Positions 28,091 through 38,076 are shown, numbered from the stretch's first letter. The stretch: 64,000 bases of DNA from Teredinibacter purpureus (GCF_014217335.1 NZ_CP060092.1:2187501-2251500); one strand, 5' to 3'. Notes: generated by a model not told the origin, from the sequence alone. Made by a program: numbers and translations.

Positions 28091-28479
28091 TCTTACTCTC
28101 CGTAGGTAGATGCGAGGGATTATAGCGGTCGCGGCGAAGAGTTAAAGTGCGGTAATAATAGAAATGTTTTTGAGCGAGGGTAATAAGCTTCGTTAAATGG
28201 CATCAAAGACGTTCTTTTTGCGTGGATTTTGTGGATAATGAAGTCGTTGTCACTAAAATCATGGTGTGAACTGACGCGAATTGATCATAAAGCGTTCTGC
28301 ATTGCGGTGATAGAGGCTATAGTTTTAGAGTAGGTAGTGGGCGTGAGCGCAAATAAAGGAGCATGTTCCCGCTATTGGCTGTAAGGAATGCGATTTTTGC
28401 GAGAAGAAGTATGCGGTTTTAACACCTTTGTTGAAATCAAAAAACGACAACTTGGTATGAACAAGAATTTAGGGGAGTT
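28091..28479. other. Divergent intergenic region, no gene seen
   Basis: 389 bp between the divergently transcribed PfkB kinase and the DUF1631 gene. It should hold both promoters, but I see no -35/-10 pair convincing enough to report and no strong hairpin. Confidence 0.6.
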
Positions 28480-30762
28480 ATGTCAAGACTGATTCGAGGC
28501 GATGAGGGCAAGGAAATGGACGCAGGTTCCACTGGCGAGCATGCGCCATTGTTATTGCCGTTATCCAGTTCGGCTGTGGTTTCGCATTTAAAGGCGTGTC
28601 AAAACCTAGCAGCGAGCCATTCCCAAGATGCATTTCGCGAGTATCTTAAGGTGTTAGATGACGCCTTGTCGGTGGAAATGGACGGTGCGGAGTCTAATCA
28701 GGCGCAAGAGGAATTAGCGGAAGTTCAGAGGCTTTTTAGACAGAATAGAGATGAGTTAGAGCGCTATTTCTGTGGCTATCTATCTGAGGGCTTTGTTAAG
28801 TTCAAGAAGCGCGAATTGCAAACCAATGTTGGTGGCGCCGAAGATGAAGACCAATTGTCCTTGGTTGACAATGAAGATTTGGAAGAAACGATTGCCATTT
28901 CCTCTATAACGCAACGAGCAGATGCTTTTTTTGCAGAGCCTCTGTGGGCTTTGAATCAGCGCTTTGCCGTCTTAAACGGTGGTGAACACGTTACAGAGGC
29001 GACTAACCCTGCATCACCTATACAGTTTTGTGAATCGTTACGAAAAGCGCTTAAGTTGTTGCCGCTTGACCCCAAAGTAAAGCAACTCGCTTATAAAGTG
29101 TATGACGATGAATTAATTAAGATAATTCAGAGTATTAGCGAAGAAATTAATCAATATCTGGGGCACCAAGGCGTGCTGCCGCATCTAAAATATAGCGTAC
29201 CCTCTGGGCAGGCCCCTGCCTCGGCTTTGCAAGGAGGGGAAGAGGCTCCCGATACTGCGTCACCGGTCGAGCAACTGGCTGCAGAGCTTTCTTCCAGCCA
29301 GCCTAACCCTAACCTTCCTCCAGAGGAATATCAAAATAGCCTGGTGCAAGCTATTCGAGGCCTACAAAACCAGATGGTTGGTGCTACCTCTACGTTGCCT
29401 CCTGGCGGTGTAATGGTCTCCTCTTCCGATTTGATGGGAGCCTTACAAGCGCTGCAATCAACGGGCGCGCCGGAACATATTGGCGCTCAAGGGCAGGTTA
29501 TTCCATTGGATGTTTCACAGATTGTGGAGCGTCTACACGCACAGTTAAAAACGGAAGAGAATGACGGTGCAGTTGAAAAAAACGATATGCAAACGATCGA
29601 TTTGGTCGGGATGCTATTCGAATATATGCTGAATGACGAAAACTTACCCGATTCGATCAAGGCATTGCTCAGTTACTTACACACACCTTTTTTAAAAATA
29701 GCCTTTATCGACCCAGGCTTTTTTGAGGCGGCAGAACATCCAGCGCGCGTATTGCTGAATAATTTGGCGGAAGCTGGTGCAAATTGGGTGAGCGATGACG
29801 GCTCTGCTCAATACGATATGTATAACAAGATAAAAGACATTGTGAATCGGATTTTGCACGAATTCGATAACGACGTTAAATTTATTACCGAACTTCTTCT
29901 GGAGTTTAGTAGCTACACTAAGAACATTGTTCGTCGGCAAGAATTGATGGAGCGGCGAGCTACAGAAAAAGCGCAAGGCGAAGAAAAACTGCGTGAAGTG
30001 AAACTGAAGGTTAATGAAGAGGTGCGGGGCAGAACAGAAGGCAAGGAATTGCCGTCGGCAGTGCTTCTGTTTTTATTGCAACCGTGGTCCGATTTTCTTA
30101 GTTTTGCATTGTTGCGATACGGCGAAAAATCCGACAAGTGGGGTAAGGCTCTTGCGGTAGTGGATGATGTACTTTGGTGTGTAGAGCCTAAAGATAATCC
30201 TGCCGATAAAACCCGTCAGCTCGAAATCCACGACGATTTAATATCGGCGGTCCTAAATGGCTTTGAAACCATAGGGTACGACCAGATAAAAGGCAATAAG
30301 CTGATTGATGCGCTGTCGTCGCTAATTAAGTTGGCGATGCAAAGCAAAAAAGCAGAGCCTGCGCCTGCACCGATGCGTGATAAATTAGAGCGAATAGCGG
30401 CTGAAAAAGCGGGGTCAAAAGAAATTCGAGCAGAAAATTCGACACCAGAAGAGTCCCAAATGGTTGAGAGTTTGAAGATGATCGAATTTGGTACGTGGTT
30501 TGAGTTTGAAGGCGGGAAACGCTTGAAAGTGGCTTGGTATAACGCACGGACATCACATTATATGCTTGTTGATCAAATGGGGAAGCGTGTCGATATGATG
30601 TCGGGTTTGAATCTTGCCCGGCAAATGATTTCGAGTAAAACTAAGATTATATCGGGTAGCTCGAAACCTTTCTTCGAGCGAGCTTTGGAAAATATTTTCC
30701 AGAAGCTAAACGAAAAAGCCGAGTTGGCGAAGCCTGGAGACGACCTTAATGAAACCAGCTGA
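28480..30762 (+). CDS. DUF1631 family protein
   Basis: 760 residues, no signal peptide or membrane segment. It matches the DUF1631 family: the N-terminal region VVSHLKACQNLAA, the central LVGMLFEYMLNDENLPDSIKALLSYLH, and the C-terminal FGTWFEFEGGKRLKVAWYNARTSHYMLVDQMGKRVD. That C-terminal part resembles a small PilZ-like beta barrel. The family's role is not established. AGGGGAG ends only 2 nt before the ATG, so the exact start is uncertain. The end overlaps the PilZ gene by 14 bp, which argues for a joint function in c-di-GMP signalling. Confidence 0.88.
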   Translation: MSRLIRGDEGKEMDAGSTGEHAPLLLPLSSSAVVSHLKACQNLAASHSQDAFREYLKVLDDALSVEMDGAESNQAQEELAEVQRLFRQNRDELERYFCGYLSEGFVKFKKRELQTNVGGAEDEDQLSLVDNEDLEETIAISSITQRADAFFAEPLWALNQRFAVLNGGEHVTEATNPASPIQFCESLRKALKLLPLDPKVKQLAYKVYDDELIKIIQSISEEINQYLGHQGVLPHLKYSVPSGQAPASALQGGEEAPDTASPVEQLAAELSSSQPNPNLPPEEYQNSLVQAIRGLQNQMVGATSTLPPGGVMVSSSDLMGALQALQSTGAPEHIGAQGQVIPLDVSQIVERLHAQLKTEENDGAVEKNDMQTIDLVGMLFEYMLNDENLPDSIKALLSYLHTPFLKIAFIDPGFFEAAEHPARVLLNNLAEAGANWVSDDGSAQYDMYNKIKDIVNRILHEFDNDVKFITELLLEFSSYTKNIVRRQELMERRATEKAQGEEKLREVKLKVNEEVRGRTEGKELPSAVLLFLLQPWSDFLSFALLRYGEKSDKWGKALAVVDDVLWCVEPKDNPADKTRQLEIHDDLISAVLNGFETIGYDQIKGNKLIDALSSLIKLAMQSKKAEPAPAPMRDKLERIAAEKAGSKEIRAENSTPEESQMVESLKMIEFGTWFEFEGGKRLKVAWYNARTSHYMLVDQMGKRVDMMSGLNLARQMISSKTKIISGSSKPFFERALENIFQKLNEKAELAKPGDDLNETS

Positions 30763-31099
30763 AGACGAACATCGAGGCCTGAAACGGGCGCCCGTTCATC
30801 AAGTTATCCTCGTGCGCGACGTGCTACACGATGTTGAGGTTGGGCGCGTGGTTAATTTGCACGAAGAAGGGTTTATGATTTTGGGCGGCGACGAAGTGAA
30901 GGAAAACTGCCTTTATCAGCTGCAATTTACCTTGTCCTCCGAAATCGATGGCGTTACGTGCATGAATATTGGCGCAGAATGTTTATGGATTAGAGAAACT
31001 GTAGGTGATACCCGAAATTGGGCCGGCTTTCATATCGTCGATATTGCCGGCCCAGATGTTGACATAATTTCTAAGTTAAAAAATCAAATTGACGATTAG
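30749..31099 (+). CDS. PilZ-domain protein
   Basis: 116 residues, a single PilZ domain. The first c-di-GMP motif RxxxR is present (RGLKR, residues 9-13). The second, normally (D/N)xSxxG, reads NLHEEG, so the serine is replaced by histidine. Binding is plausible but not certain. It overlaps the end of the DUF1631 gene and is presumably co-translated with it. Confidence 0.85.
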   Translation: MKPAEDEHRGLKRAPVHQVILVRDVLHDVEVGRVVNLHEEGFMILGGDEVKENCLYQLQFTLSSEIDGVTCMNIGAECLWIRETVGDTRNWAGFHIVDIAGPDVDIISKLKNQIDD

Positions 31100-31127
31100 A
31101 GGTAAGCGTATAGCGGCCTCTTGTTTA
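31098..31127 (+). terminator. Possible terminator after the PilZ gene
   Basis: AGAGG (31098-31102) pairs with CCTCT (31117-31121), followed by TGTTT, right at the PilZ stop and before the convergent hemL stop. The stem is short. Confidence 0.35.
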
Positions 31128-32405
31128 TAAAGTACTAAATACTTTTGTTGCTGCGCTCAAGGTAAAATCAATATCGTCGTCGGTATGGGCGGCCGACATA
31201 AACGCTGCTTCGTAGGAGGCCGGCGCTAAATAAATACCTTCTTTCAGCATGCCGTGGAAAAAACGGTTAAAGCGCTCATTATTACAGGCTATGACTTGTT
31301 GATAGTTATAGACCTGCTTTTCTTCTGTAAAAAAGCCGCCCCACATAGTACCAACATGATTCGTTGTAAACGGAATGCCAGCCTCTGACGCGATAGCGTT
31401 GAGGCCTTTCACTAAGCGGTCGGTGTGGTTGAATAGTGGCTGATAAAACCCCGGTTCGGCTATCTTTTGCAATGTTGTTAAGCCTGCGGCCATGGCGACA
31501 GGGTTGCCTGAGAGAGTCCCAGCTTGATAGACAGGCCCTACGGGTGCAATGTGGTTCATGATGTCTTCATGGCCGCCAAAGGCGCCCACAGGCATGCCGC
31601 CGCCCATAACCTTGCCCAATGTGGTTATATCGGGTTGGATGTTGTAATAGCCTTGCGCGCCCGTAAGACCGAGCCGGAAACCGGTCATGACTTCATCGAG
31701 AATTAATTGTGCGCCGGACGCGGTACAGGCTTCTCGCAATGATTCTAAAAAGCCGGGTAAGGGTGGAATGCAATTCATATTACCGGCCACCGGTTCAACG
31801 ATTACGCACGCAATCTCATCGCCTAGACGAGCGAAGGTTTCCTTTACTTGCTCAATATTGTTGTAGGTAAGGGTAATTGTGTGTTCGGCTAGGCACGCCG
31901 GCACGCCGGGTGAGCTGGGCACTCCTAGGGTCAGCGCACCGCTACCGGCTTTAATCAGTAATGAGTCTGAATGGCCATGGTAGCAGCCTTCGAATTTAAC
32001 TATTTTATCGCGACCGGTATAGCCACGCGCTAGGCGAATTGCGCTCATTGTGGCTTCGGTGCCGGAACTTACGAATCGTACTTTGTCCATTCCCGGCATA
32101 ATATTGCAAAGGGTTTCGGCGAGTTCTGTTTCGATTTCTGTCGGCGCGCCGAAGCTTAAGCCCTGCTGAAGTTTTTCTGTTACGGCCGTTAGAACATCAT
32201 CATCGGCATGCCCGAGAATCATCGGGCCCCATGAGAGTACGTAGTCTACGTAGCGCTTCTGGTCGATATCAAATAGGTAAGCGCCCTTTGCTCGTTCAAT
32301 AAAAATAGGCTCTCCGCCTACGGCTTTAAAAGCTCGAACGGGAGAGTTTACGCCGCCGGGAATCGTTTTTTGTGCGCGCTGAAAAGCGGATGACTGTTCA
32401 CTCAT
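31125..32405 (-). CDS. hemL: Glutamate-1-semialdehyde 2,1-aminomutase
   Basis: 426 residues, standard length. PLP enzyme that makes 5-aminolevulinate in the C5 haem pathway. The PLP lysine is K265 in [35 protein letters not shown] and the LDEVMTGFR aspartate region are also present. It lies downstream of a ThiD-like gene on the same strand, as in Pseudomonas, although thiE, which lies between them there, is missing here. Confidence 0.98.
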   Translation of the reverse strand: MSEQSSAFQRAQKTIPGGVNSPVRAFKAVGGEPIFIERAKGAYLFDIDQKRYVDYVLSWGPMILGHADDDVLTAVTEKLQQGLSFGAPTEIETELAETLCNIMPGMDKVRFVSSGTEATMSAIRLARGYTGRDKIVKFEGCYHGHSDSLLIKAGSGALTLGVPSSPGVPACLAEHTITLTYNNIEQVKETFARLGDEIACVIVEPVAGNMNCIPPLPGFLESLREACTASGAQLILDEVMTGFRLGLTGAQGYYNIQPDITTLGKVMGGGMPVGAFGGHEDIMNHIAPVGPVYQAGTLSGNPVAMAAGLTTLQKIAEPGFYQPLFNHTDRLVKGLNAIASEAGIPFTTNHVGTMWGGFFTEEKQVYNYQQVIACNNERFNRFFHGMLKEGIYLAPASYEAAFMSAAHTDDDIDFTLSAATKVFSTL

Positions 32406-32447
32406 GGTGGTCTCTTTCTGGGTGGAGTTCGAAAAAAGAGGGCTATG

Positions 32448-33290
32448 TTAGTGGCTTTTTTTCGTCGCTGGCAAGTCTTGAGAGGATTCTATATTTTTAT
32501 CGGCCCAAAAAAAACGATGTGGTGTACGAATAGAGAAGCCTAGTTCTCGGGATGCGCACATTGTTTGCCACGTATAATTTTGGGCTTGGTTAAGTGACAT
32601 TTGTGGTGTGCCACCGTGGGCCAGGTAGGCGCAGGTGCTCATGGCAAGCGTGCTGCTGGCACCGTGGCAAGTGGGGGGTTCTTGTTCCCAATGGTATTCT
32701 TGTACGAGGCCTTTGATGTTGAAACTACTGTTTTGGAAGCAGGGGTGATCATGGCCGGTGCCGGTGATAAGAACATATTCACAGCCATTGCTGGTGAGTG
32801 CTTGCGCGGTTGTCGCTAGCGTGTCGGATTCTCTGGATATGGTTCTCGCTTCATACAATGAAAAGACACCAATTTTGAGTTGCGGCACAATTAACGAAAA
32901 GAAGGCTTCCGGTAGGTCGTTCTGTTCTTCGTCGTCACTATCCCATAATAATAATGCTGGGTGCGCAACGACGGGAATTGAAGGGAGAGCATGAATAATA
33001 GTATGCACTGCTTCGGTGTTGGCAACGGAGCCAAGAAATCCTATCTTGATGGCGGCGACGTTCATATTATCGAGTACGGAGCGGGCCTGTGTTATTAGCA
33101 GCGATGAGTCGACAGCGGTTGATTCTATATCTGAGCCCGCACCGGCAGAGGACAGGGACGTGACCACAGGGGCGCAGTGGCAACCAAGGCTGGCGGCTGT
33201 TTCTATATCTGCCTGTAAGCCGCCAGAGCCTGAAGGATCTAGTGCACCAAGCGAAAGTATAATGGGCGGGTTGGCGTTATTTTTTATCAT
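32448..33290 (-). CDS. ThiD-like protein lacking the catalytic cysteine
   Basis: 280 residues from ATG 33290; a GTG at 33329 is also in frame, and neither has a good ribosome site. It aligns with hydroxymethylpyrimidine (phosphate) kinase: LSLGALDPSGSGGLQADIE at the start, AIKIGFLGS, and a C-terminal YTWQTM helix. The anion-hole motif GTGCT near the C-terminus is replaced by GASST, so the catalytic cysteine is a serine, and the usual TPNLPEA reads FSLYEA. It may have lost kinase activity or changed substrate. It lies 42 bp upstream of hemL. Confidence 0.75.
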   Translation of the reverse strand: MIKNNANPPIILSLGALDPSGSGGLQADIETAASLGCHCAPVVTSLSSAGAGSDIESTAVDSSLLITQARSVLDNMNVAAIKIGFLGSVANTEAVHTIIHALPSIPVVAHPALLLWDSDDEEQNDLPEAFFSLIVPQLKIGVFSLYEARTISRESDTLATTAQALTSNGCEYVLITGTGHDHPCFQNSSFNIKGLVQEYHWEQEPPTCHGASSTLAMSTCAYLAHGGTPQMSLNQAQNYTWQTMCASRELGFSIRTPHRFFWADKNIESSQDLPATKKSH

Positions 33291-33374
33291 GAGTAATTTA
33301 TGCCGTTTAGTCACTACCGAGTTTAGCACAAGGCGGCTGGAACCCTGCGAATCCAGCTGCCAGTAACGTCGTTG

Positions 33375-33800
33375 CTAGAGAGGCTGCTTCACAACGACCA
33401 AAAATACACAGGCGAGCAAAATGACGGTAGGCACTTCATTGAACCAACGAAAGAATACATGGCTTTTTGTGCAAAGATTATCGCGTAGCTGACGAATAAA
33501 GTAGCCACAGACGTGGTGATAAACCACGAGAATGGCTACTAAGGCCATTTTTATCCAAAACCACGTGCTGGCGGTATAATAATCCCAAGCGTAAGTGGTT
33601 ACCCACACGCCAAAAATAATGGTTAACCAGAGTGAGGGTAAGCCAATGCCCCAATATAGTTTTCGTTCCATTATCTTGAATTGGTTTTTAGTGTTCTGGT
33701 CGTCACTCATCGCGTGATAAACAAATAAACGTGGTAAATAAAATAGCATCGCAAACCAGCAAACCACGGCAATAATATGAATGGCTTTAACCCACAGCAT
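33375..33800 (-). CDS. hemJ: Protoporphyrinogen oxidase HemJ
   Basis: 141 residues from ATG 33800, with GAGGAG 7 nt upstream. Four membrane segments are visible. The N-terminal WVKAIHIIAVVCWFAMLFYLPR is typical of HemJ/UPF0093, with the conserved histidine at position 8. The frame is open further upstream, but that part lies inside the CLC gene. It catalyses protoporphyrinogen IX oxidation in the inner membrane in bacteria lacking HemG or HemY. The start overlaps the CLC gene end by 14 bp; hemL is close by. Confidence 0.9.
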   Translation of the reverse strand: MLWVKAIHIIAVVCWFAMLFYLPRLFVYHAMSDDQNTKNQFKIMERKLYWGIGLPSLWLTIIFGVWVTTYAWDYYTASTWFWIKMALVAILVVYHHVCGYFIRQLRDNLCTKSHVFFRWFNEVPTVILLACVFLVVVKQPL

Positions 33801-35589
33801 GTTTAAACTCCTCTGGTTGATAATAATTCTGAATGGACGCCATCGTAATAACGCCATGAACATTGCCGCTGAGCGGCCTGTAGGTTTTAGATACAAAGAG
33901 CCCTTCTGCACCGGCTTGAGTGAGGGCTTCTAGCGCTTCGATTAAATTGGCGGTGTCGTGAATGGGCTGTAAGTTTAACCGCCGTCCAGGGATGTCGTGT
34001 AGATGTAGCTCAAGCACTTCCGGTGAGAGGGTGTTTTCGACGTCCTGGATAATATATTCTTTATGTGCCGTTACTGCTGCGGCTAGGTCGGCCGCTCTTA
34101 ACGCTACTTTTTGCTGGTCTTCCTCATAGAGAACCCACATAGGTTTCTTGGACAGTAATAGATGCGATTCATCCACCGTTATATTAGGCGGTGCCATCAC
34201 AAACCGTGTATCCATAATGCTGCGCACACCCGCTCGGCGAAGCGCTTGTTTTGCCGGGCCGAAATCTAGTTTGCGTCCGCTGTGAATTAATTGTTGAACA
34301 AAAATACTTTGTAATTTGAAGAGTTGGCGAGTTGAGACGCAAGCCACCACAATGACAAGCATCGCAGGGAAAATCATATGAGGGTTGTAGCTCAGCTCCA
34401 ATACTGCGACTAAAGCGGCAAGAGGGGCGTTGAGTGTAGCGGCCATCATGCCTGTCATGCCGATGACAACGTAAAAGCTAGGGTTGGTCGAAAGTTCAGG
34501 CATTATGGCTTGTAACGCTAAGCCCATTGCGCCACCGATACAGCCACCGATGACGAGTAGCGGGCCAATAACGCCCCCAGGAATACCCAAGCCAATAACG
34601 ACGGGGGTAATCAGTAATTTAGCCATCCCAATAATTAATAGGCTACCCACTAAGAGCTGGCCAGCCAATGCGGCATTGACGGTGTCATAGCCGAGCCCCA
34701 TTACTTCCGGCACTGCAGTGGCAACCACGGCGGTTAGTAAACCGGCCACCAATAAGCGTAAATAAATAGAGATTGTATTAAATTTAAGCGCGAAAATATT
34801 CAATCGAATATACGTGCTGGCACATAGGGAAATAACGAGACCCACCACCACCATATAAGGCAGTTCCGTCAAACTGTTCATATCGCTTGAGCCTACGAGC
34901 AAGCCGCCACTTTCGCCAAAGGCGGCTTGGCTCATCATGGTGCCCATAACCGATGCGAGAATAACGGGAACGAAGCCAACAATGGTGTATTCCATCACAA
35001 TAACTTCCATTGCGAAAATAACGCCCGCCATTGGAGTGTCGAATGACGCTGAAATGGCGGCGGCAACACCACAGCCTATTAGCGTATGCATACTGTTGTT
35101 GGGCAGGCGTAACCATTGCCCCAGCTGGCTTGCAACACCGGCGCCTAAATGCACGGCTGGCCCTTCACGGCCAACGGATTGGCCACTTACCATTGCGATA
35201 ATCGCGCCCGCAAACTGTACTAGCCAGTTGCTAAAAGGGAGTTTTCCTTGATAGTTGTGGAGGCGGTCAAGTACATGGGCAACGCTTGTTTCACTGTGCT
35301 TTTTTCCGGCAATCTTAATTAATAATCCCAGAGCGAGAAGCCCGGTGAAAATAAATAAGAAACGGTCTGGAATACTCAGCGATTCGAAATTGTCGGTGTG
35401 TTCGCTGATTAAAAAACTTAGCGGTGTATCGATCAAAAAACGAAATACGACAATGACGGCACCCGTTAATAGGCCGATTAGAAGCCCTAATAGCGTGAGC
35501 TGGGGAAGCGCGTCGAAATAGGCGAGAGAGTGGCGGAAATTGTTTAGGTGGTCGCTGCAAAAACGGGCAATCTGTTTGGTGTTAATCAT
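33787..35589 (-). CDS. CLC-family chloride channel or antiporter
   Basis: 600 residues with the CLC membrane core (about 30-440). Selectivity-filter motifs are visible: GREGPAVHLG, carrying the gating glutamate, and GIPGGVIGPLLVIGG. The C-terminal 150 residues are a cytoplasmic CBS-like region (about 455-595). Whether it is a channel or a proton-coupled exchanger cannot be read with certainty. It overlaps hemJ by 14 bp at its end, so they are probably cotranscribed. Confidence 0.9.
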   Translation of the reverse strand: MINTKQIARFCSDHLNNFRHSLAYFDALPQLTLLGLLIGLLTGAVIVVFRFLIDTPLSFLISEHTDNFESLSIPDRFLFIFTGLLALGLLIKIAGKKHSETSVAHVLDRLHNYQGKLPFSNWLVQFAGAIIAMVSGQSVGREGPAVHLGAGVASQLGQWLRLPNNSMHTLIGCGVAAAISASFDTPMAGVIFAMEVIVMEYTIVGFVPVILASVMGTMMSQAAFGESGGLLVGSSDMNSLTELPYMVVVGLVISLCASTYIRLNIFALKFNTISIYLRLLVAGLLTAVVATAVPEVMGLGYDTVNAALAGQLLVGSLLIIGMAKLLITPVVIGLGIPGGVIGPLLVIGGCIGGAMGLALQAIMPELSTNPSFYVVIGMTGMMAATLNAPLAALVAVLELSYNPHMIFPAMLVIVVACVSTRQLFKLQSIFVQQLIHSGRKLDFGPAKQALRRAGVRSIMDTRFVMAPPNITVDESHLLLSKKPMWVLYEEDQQKVALRAADLAAAVTAHKEYIIQDVENTLSPEVLELHLHDIPGRRLNLQPIHDTANLIEALEALTQAGAEGLFVSKTYRPLSGNVHGVITMASIQNYYQPEEFKHAVG

Positions 35590-35708
35590 TGTTTCTCCAC
35601 ATTCCCTAGCATTGCACGCGAGCGTCGCTTTAGGTTTTCCCTAAACCCCCTTATCATACGCGGCAATTCTTAGAACGTCATTGGCGAAATGATTACGGAG
35701 GTTATGTA

Positions 35709-36749
35709 GTGATCAAGGTAGGTATTGTAGGTGGTACTGGGTATACCGGTGTGGAATTGTTGCGTTTGCTCGCTATTCACCCCAAGGCAGAAGCCACAGT
35801 TATAACGTCTCGAGCAGAGGCGGGTAAGCCGGTTGCAGAGCTATTTCCGAACCTGCGTGGCCATTGCGATCTTTGTTTTAGCGAACCCAGCCTGGAATCG
35901 TTAAGTGTGTGTGACGTAGTCTTCTTTGCAACGCCTCATGGGGTTGCGCAAGCGATGATGACGGAACTGTTCAGCGCAGGGATACGTGTCATTGATTTGT
36001 CTGCAGACTTTCGTATTAAAGATATTCCCACTTGGGAAAAGTGGTACGGCCAGCAGCACGGCTGCCCCGAGTTGGTTGAAAAGGCTGTTTACGGTTTGCC
36101 AGAAGTGAATCGAGACGCGATTAAGCATGCACAGCTCATTGCGTGTCCGGGTTGTTACCCTACGTCTGTTCAGCTGGGTTTTTTGCCGTTATTAGAAAAT
36201 GATTTGATCGAAACCGATAATCTTATCGCGAATGCAGCGTCGGGTATCAGTGGTGCGGGTCGTCAAGGTAAAATCGATTTCTTATTGGCAGAAAGTAGCG
36301 GTAGTTTTAAAGCATACGGTGTAGCGGGCCACAGGCACTTACCTGAAATTGAGCAAGGCCTGCAAACGCTAATGCCAAAAGGTAGCGCGCCAGCCAAGCT
36401 CACGTTTGTGCCGCATTTATTGCCCACTATTCGAGGTATTCATTCCACACTGTATGCGCGCCTTAAGGGTGATGCAGGCGATTTACAGGGATTATATGAG
36501 CAGCGATACGCGAACGAGGCGTTCGTTGATGTATTGCCTGCTGGTACCTTTCCGCAAACCCGCACCGTGAAAAGTACAAATATGTGCAGGTTATCCATTA
36601 TTGAGCCGCAGGAAAGAGGTACTGTGGTGGTTATGTCTGTCATAGACAATTTAACCAAAGGTGCTTCAGGTCAAGGTATACAGAATATGAACATTATGTT
36701 CGGCTTAGAAGAAACGTTAGGGCTGAATGCTCCAGCGTCGCTGCCGTAG
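35709..36749 (+). CDS. argC: N-acetyl-gamma-glutamyl-phosphate reductase
   Basis: 346 residues, standard length. NADPH-dependent third step of arginine synthesis. The N-terminal [17 protein letters not shown] is the nucleotide-binding loop; the catalytic cysteine is C149 in ACPGCYPTS. The start is GTG at 35709 with GGAGG about 7 nt upstream. An ATG at 35704 is followed at once by TAG (ATGTAGTG), forming a one-codon upstream frame. argC followed by a coiled-coil protein and erpA matches Pseudomonas gene order. Confidence 0.98.
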   Translation: MIKVGIVGGTGYTGVELLRLLAIHPKAEATVITSRAEAGKPVAELFPNLRGHCDLCFSEPSLESLSVCDVVFFATPHGVAQAMMTELFSAGIRVIDLSADFRIKDIPTWEKWYGQQHGCPELVEKAVYGLPEVNRDAIKHAQLIACPGCYPTSVQLGFLPLLENDLIETDNLIANAASGISGAGRQGKIDFLLAESSGSFKAYGVAGHRHLPEIEQGLQTLMPKGSAPAKLTFVPHLLPTIRGIHSTLYARLKGDAGDLQGLYEQRYANEAFVDVLPAGTFPQTRTVKSTNMCRLSIIEPQERGTVVVMSVIDNLTKGASGQGIQNMNIMFGLEETLGLNAPASLP

Positions 36750-36785
36750 TGGAATAGGTCTCTGCGAATGAAAAAGGAAGCTTAA

Positions 36786-37526
36786 ATGGCAGTTGTAACA
36801 GGCAGTAAACAACATGAACTGAAAATTGTTCAATATAACCCTTGGCGACGAGTGCTCATGGTGCTCGTGTTAATGGCTGTTGTTGGGAGCGGCGTAGTAG
36901 CGAGTTATTATACGGGCCACCATACGGGTATGGCGGGCCAAGAAAAGGCGCTTGATGATGTTGCTAGGTTGCGTCTGGAACTGAGTGCTAGCGAGAGTAA
37001 TGTTGATAGCCTAACGCAGCAGTTAGCCAATATTAATTTGGGTGCAGAAGTGGATCGACAGGCAAGTGAAACGGTTCGCCAAGAAGTTATCGGCCTAAAA
37101 GATCAGGTTGCCGCTCTAGAAGAAGAGAATAGCTTTTACCGTAATTTGATGGCTCCCACCGGTAACAAGAGAGGTTTAACGTTTGGCGCCGTGGAAATCG
37201 TCGATACCGATAAGCCTCGCACGTATAACTATAAAGTGGTGATGCAGCAGTTAGCGACGAACCATCAGTTACTCGCAGGAAGCCTTACTGTTAACGTCAT
37301 TGGCAGGCTAAATGGAGTTGATGCAACCTTTTCATTAAGCCAGCTGTCTGAGCAGGTTAGCCGAGAGGCCATTCGGTTGCGATTTAAGTACTTTCAAACC
37401 GTGCAGGGCGAAATGGCTCTACCGGAAGGGTTTGAGCCAGAGCGTATTGAGCTGGTTGCAAAATCAACCGGTAAAACACCGGTTACAATAGAAAAACGAT
37501 TCGGTTGGTTGGTTGAGGAGGCCTAG
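36786..37526 (+). CDS. DUF6776-like single-pass coiled-coil protein
   Basis: 246 residues. A membrane segment (about 23-46, VLMVLVLMAVVGSGVVASYYTG) is followed by a coiled coil (about 55-120, DDVARLRLELSASESN to VAALEEENSFYRNLM). A beta-rich C-terminal domain ends the protein. The same kind of gene follows argC in Pseudomonas. Function unknown. It ends 3 bp before the bactofilin start, so the two are likely linked. Confidence 0.8.
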   Translation: MAVVTGSKQHELKIVQYNPWRRVLMVLVLMAVVGSGVVASYYTGHHTGMAGQEKALDDVARLRLELSASESNVDSLTQQLANINLGAEVDRQASETVRQEVIGLKDQVAALEEENSFYRNLMAPTGNKRGLTFGAVEIVDTDKPRTYNYKVVMQQLATNHQLLAGSLTVNVIGRLNGVDATFSLSQLSEQVSREAIRLRFKYFQTVQGEMALPEGFEPERIELVAKSTGKTPVTIEKRFGWLVEEA

Positions 37527-37529
37527 CCT

Positions 37530-37976
37530 ATGTTTTCGAAGAAAAAAGATAATCCATTCGCCCAAGGTGGGCATACGTTGTTTGATAATGCGCTCGAAAT
37601 TAATGGTGATGTCCGTTTTGGCGGGACACTGGATATTGAGGGCTCTGTGAACGGAAATATAACCGCAGAGGCGGCCGGAGATGCCTTAGTGCGTGTTCGG
37701 GCAAAAGGCGAGGTGACGGGTGAAATACATGCGCCGAAAATTATTATTAACGGCCACGTAAATGGCGATGTTTTCTGCTCCAAGCATTTGGAGTTGGCGG
37801 CGAATGCGGTTGTAAATGGGAATGTTCACTATAAAGTCATCGAAATGGTGAAAGGTGCCGAAGTTAATGGCAAGTTAGTTCATATGCAAGAAGATAGCGC
37901 TAAGGTAGCGGTGCCGGTTCCTGCCGCGCCTGCACGTGTTGCTGAAGTCAGTGCCGTGCCTAAAGCATCTACCTAG
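37530..37976 (+). CDS. Bactofilin (polymer-forming cytoskeletal protein)
   Basis: 148 residues. The central right-handed beta-helix domain of bactofilins is clear (about 20-115): FDNALEINGDVRFGGTLDIEG, VNGNITAEA, GEVTGEIHAPKIIINGHVNGDV. Short variable tails flank it, the C-terminal one rich in alanine, proline and valine. Bactofilins polymerise at the membrane and organise local cell-wall synthesis or shape. GAGGAGG precedes the ATG. It is paired with the upstream coiled-coil membrane protein, a possible anchor. Confidence 0.93.
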   Translation: MFSKKKDNPFAQGGHTLFDNALEINGDVRFGGTLDIEGSVNGNITAEAAGDALVRVRAKGEVTGEIHAPKIIINGHVNGDVFCSKHLELAANAVVNGNVHYKVIEMVKGAEVNGKLVHMQEDSAKVAVPVPAAPARVAEVSAVPKAST

Positions 37977-38027
37977 TTTTGGATTGCAATACTTGACCAA
38001 AACACTAGGTTAATTGGATAATGCTCG

Positions 38028-38051
38028 ACCGGTCGCTGTTTGGCGGCCGGT
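38028..38051 (+). terminator. Hairpin between the bactofilin gene and erpA
   Basis: ACCGGTCGC (38028-38036) pairs with GCGGCCGGT (38043-38051) with one mismatch around TGTTTG. No T run follows, so it may slow or end transcription only partly before erpA. Confidence 0.4.
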
Positions 38052-38076
38052 GTTCCATTCATAAGGTGTTTTTGCC

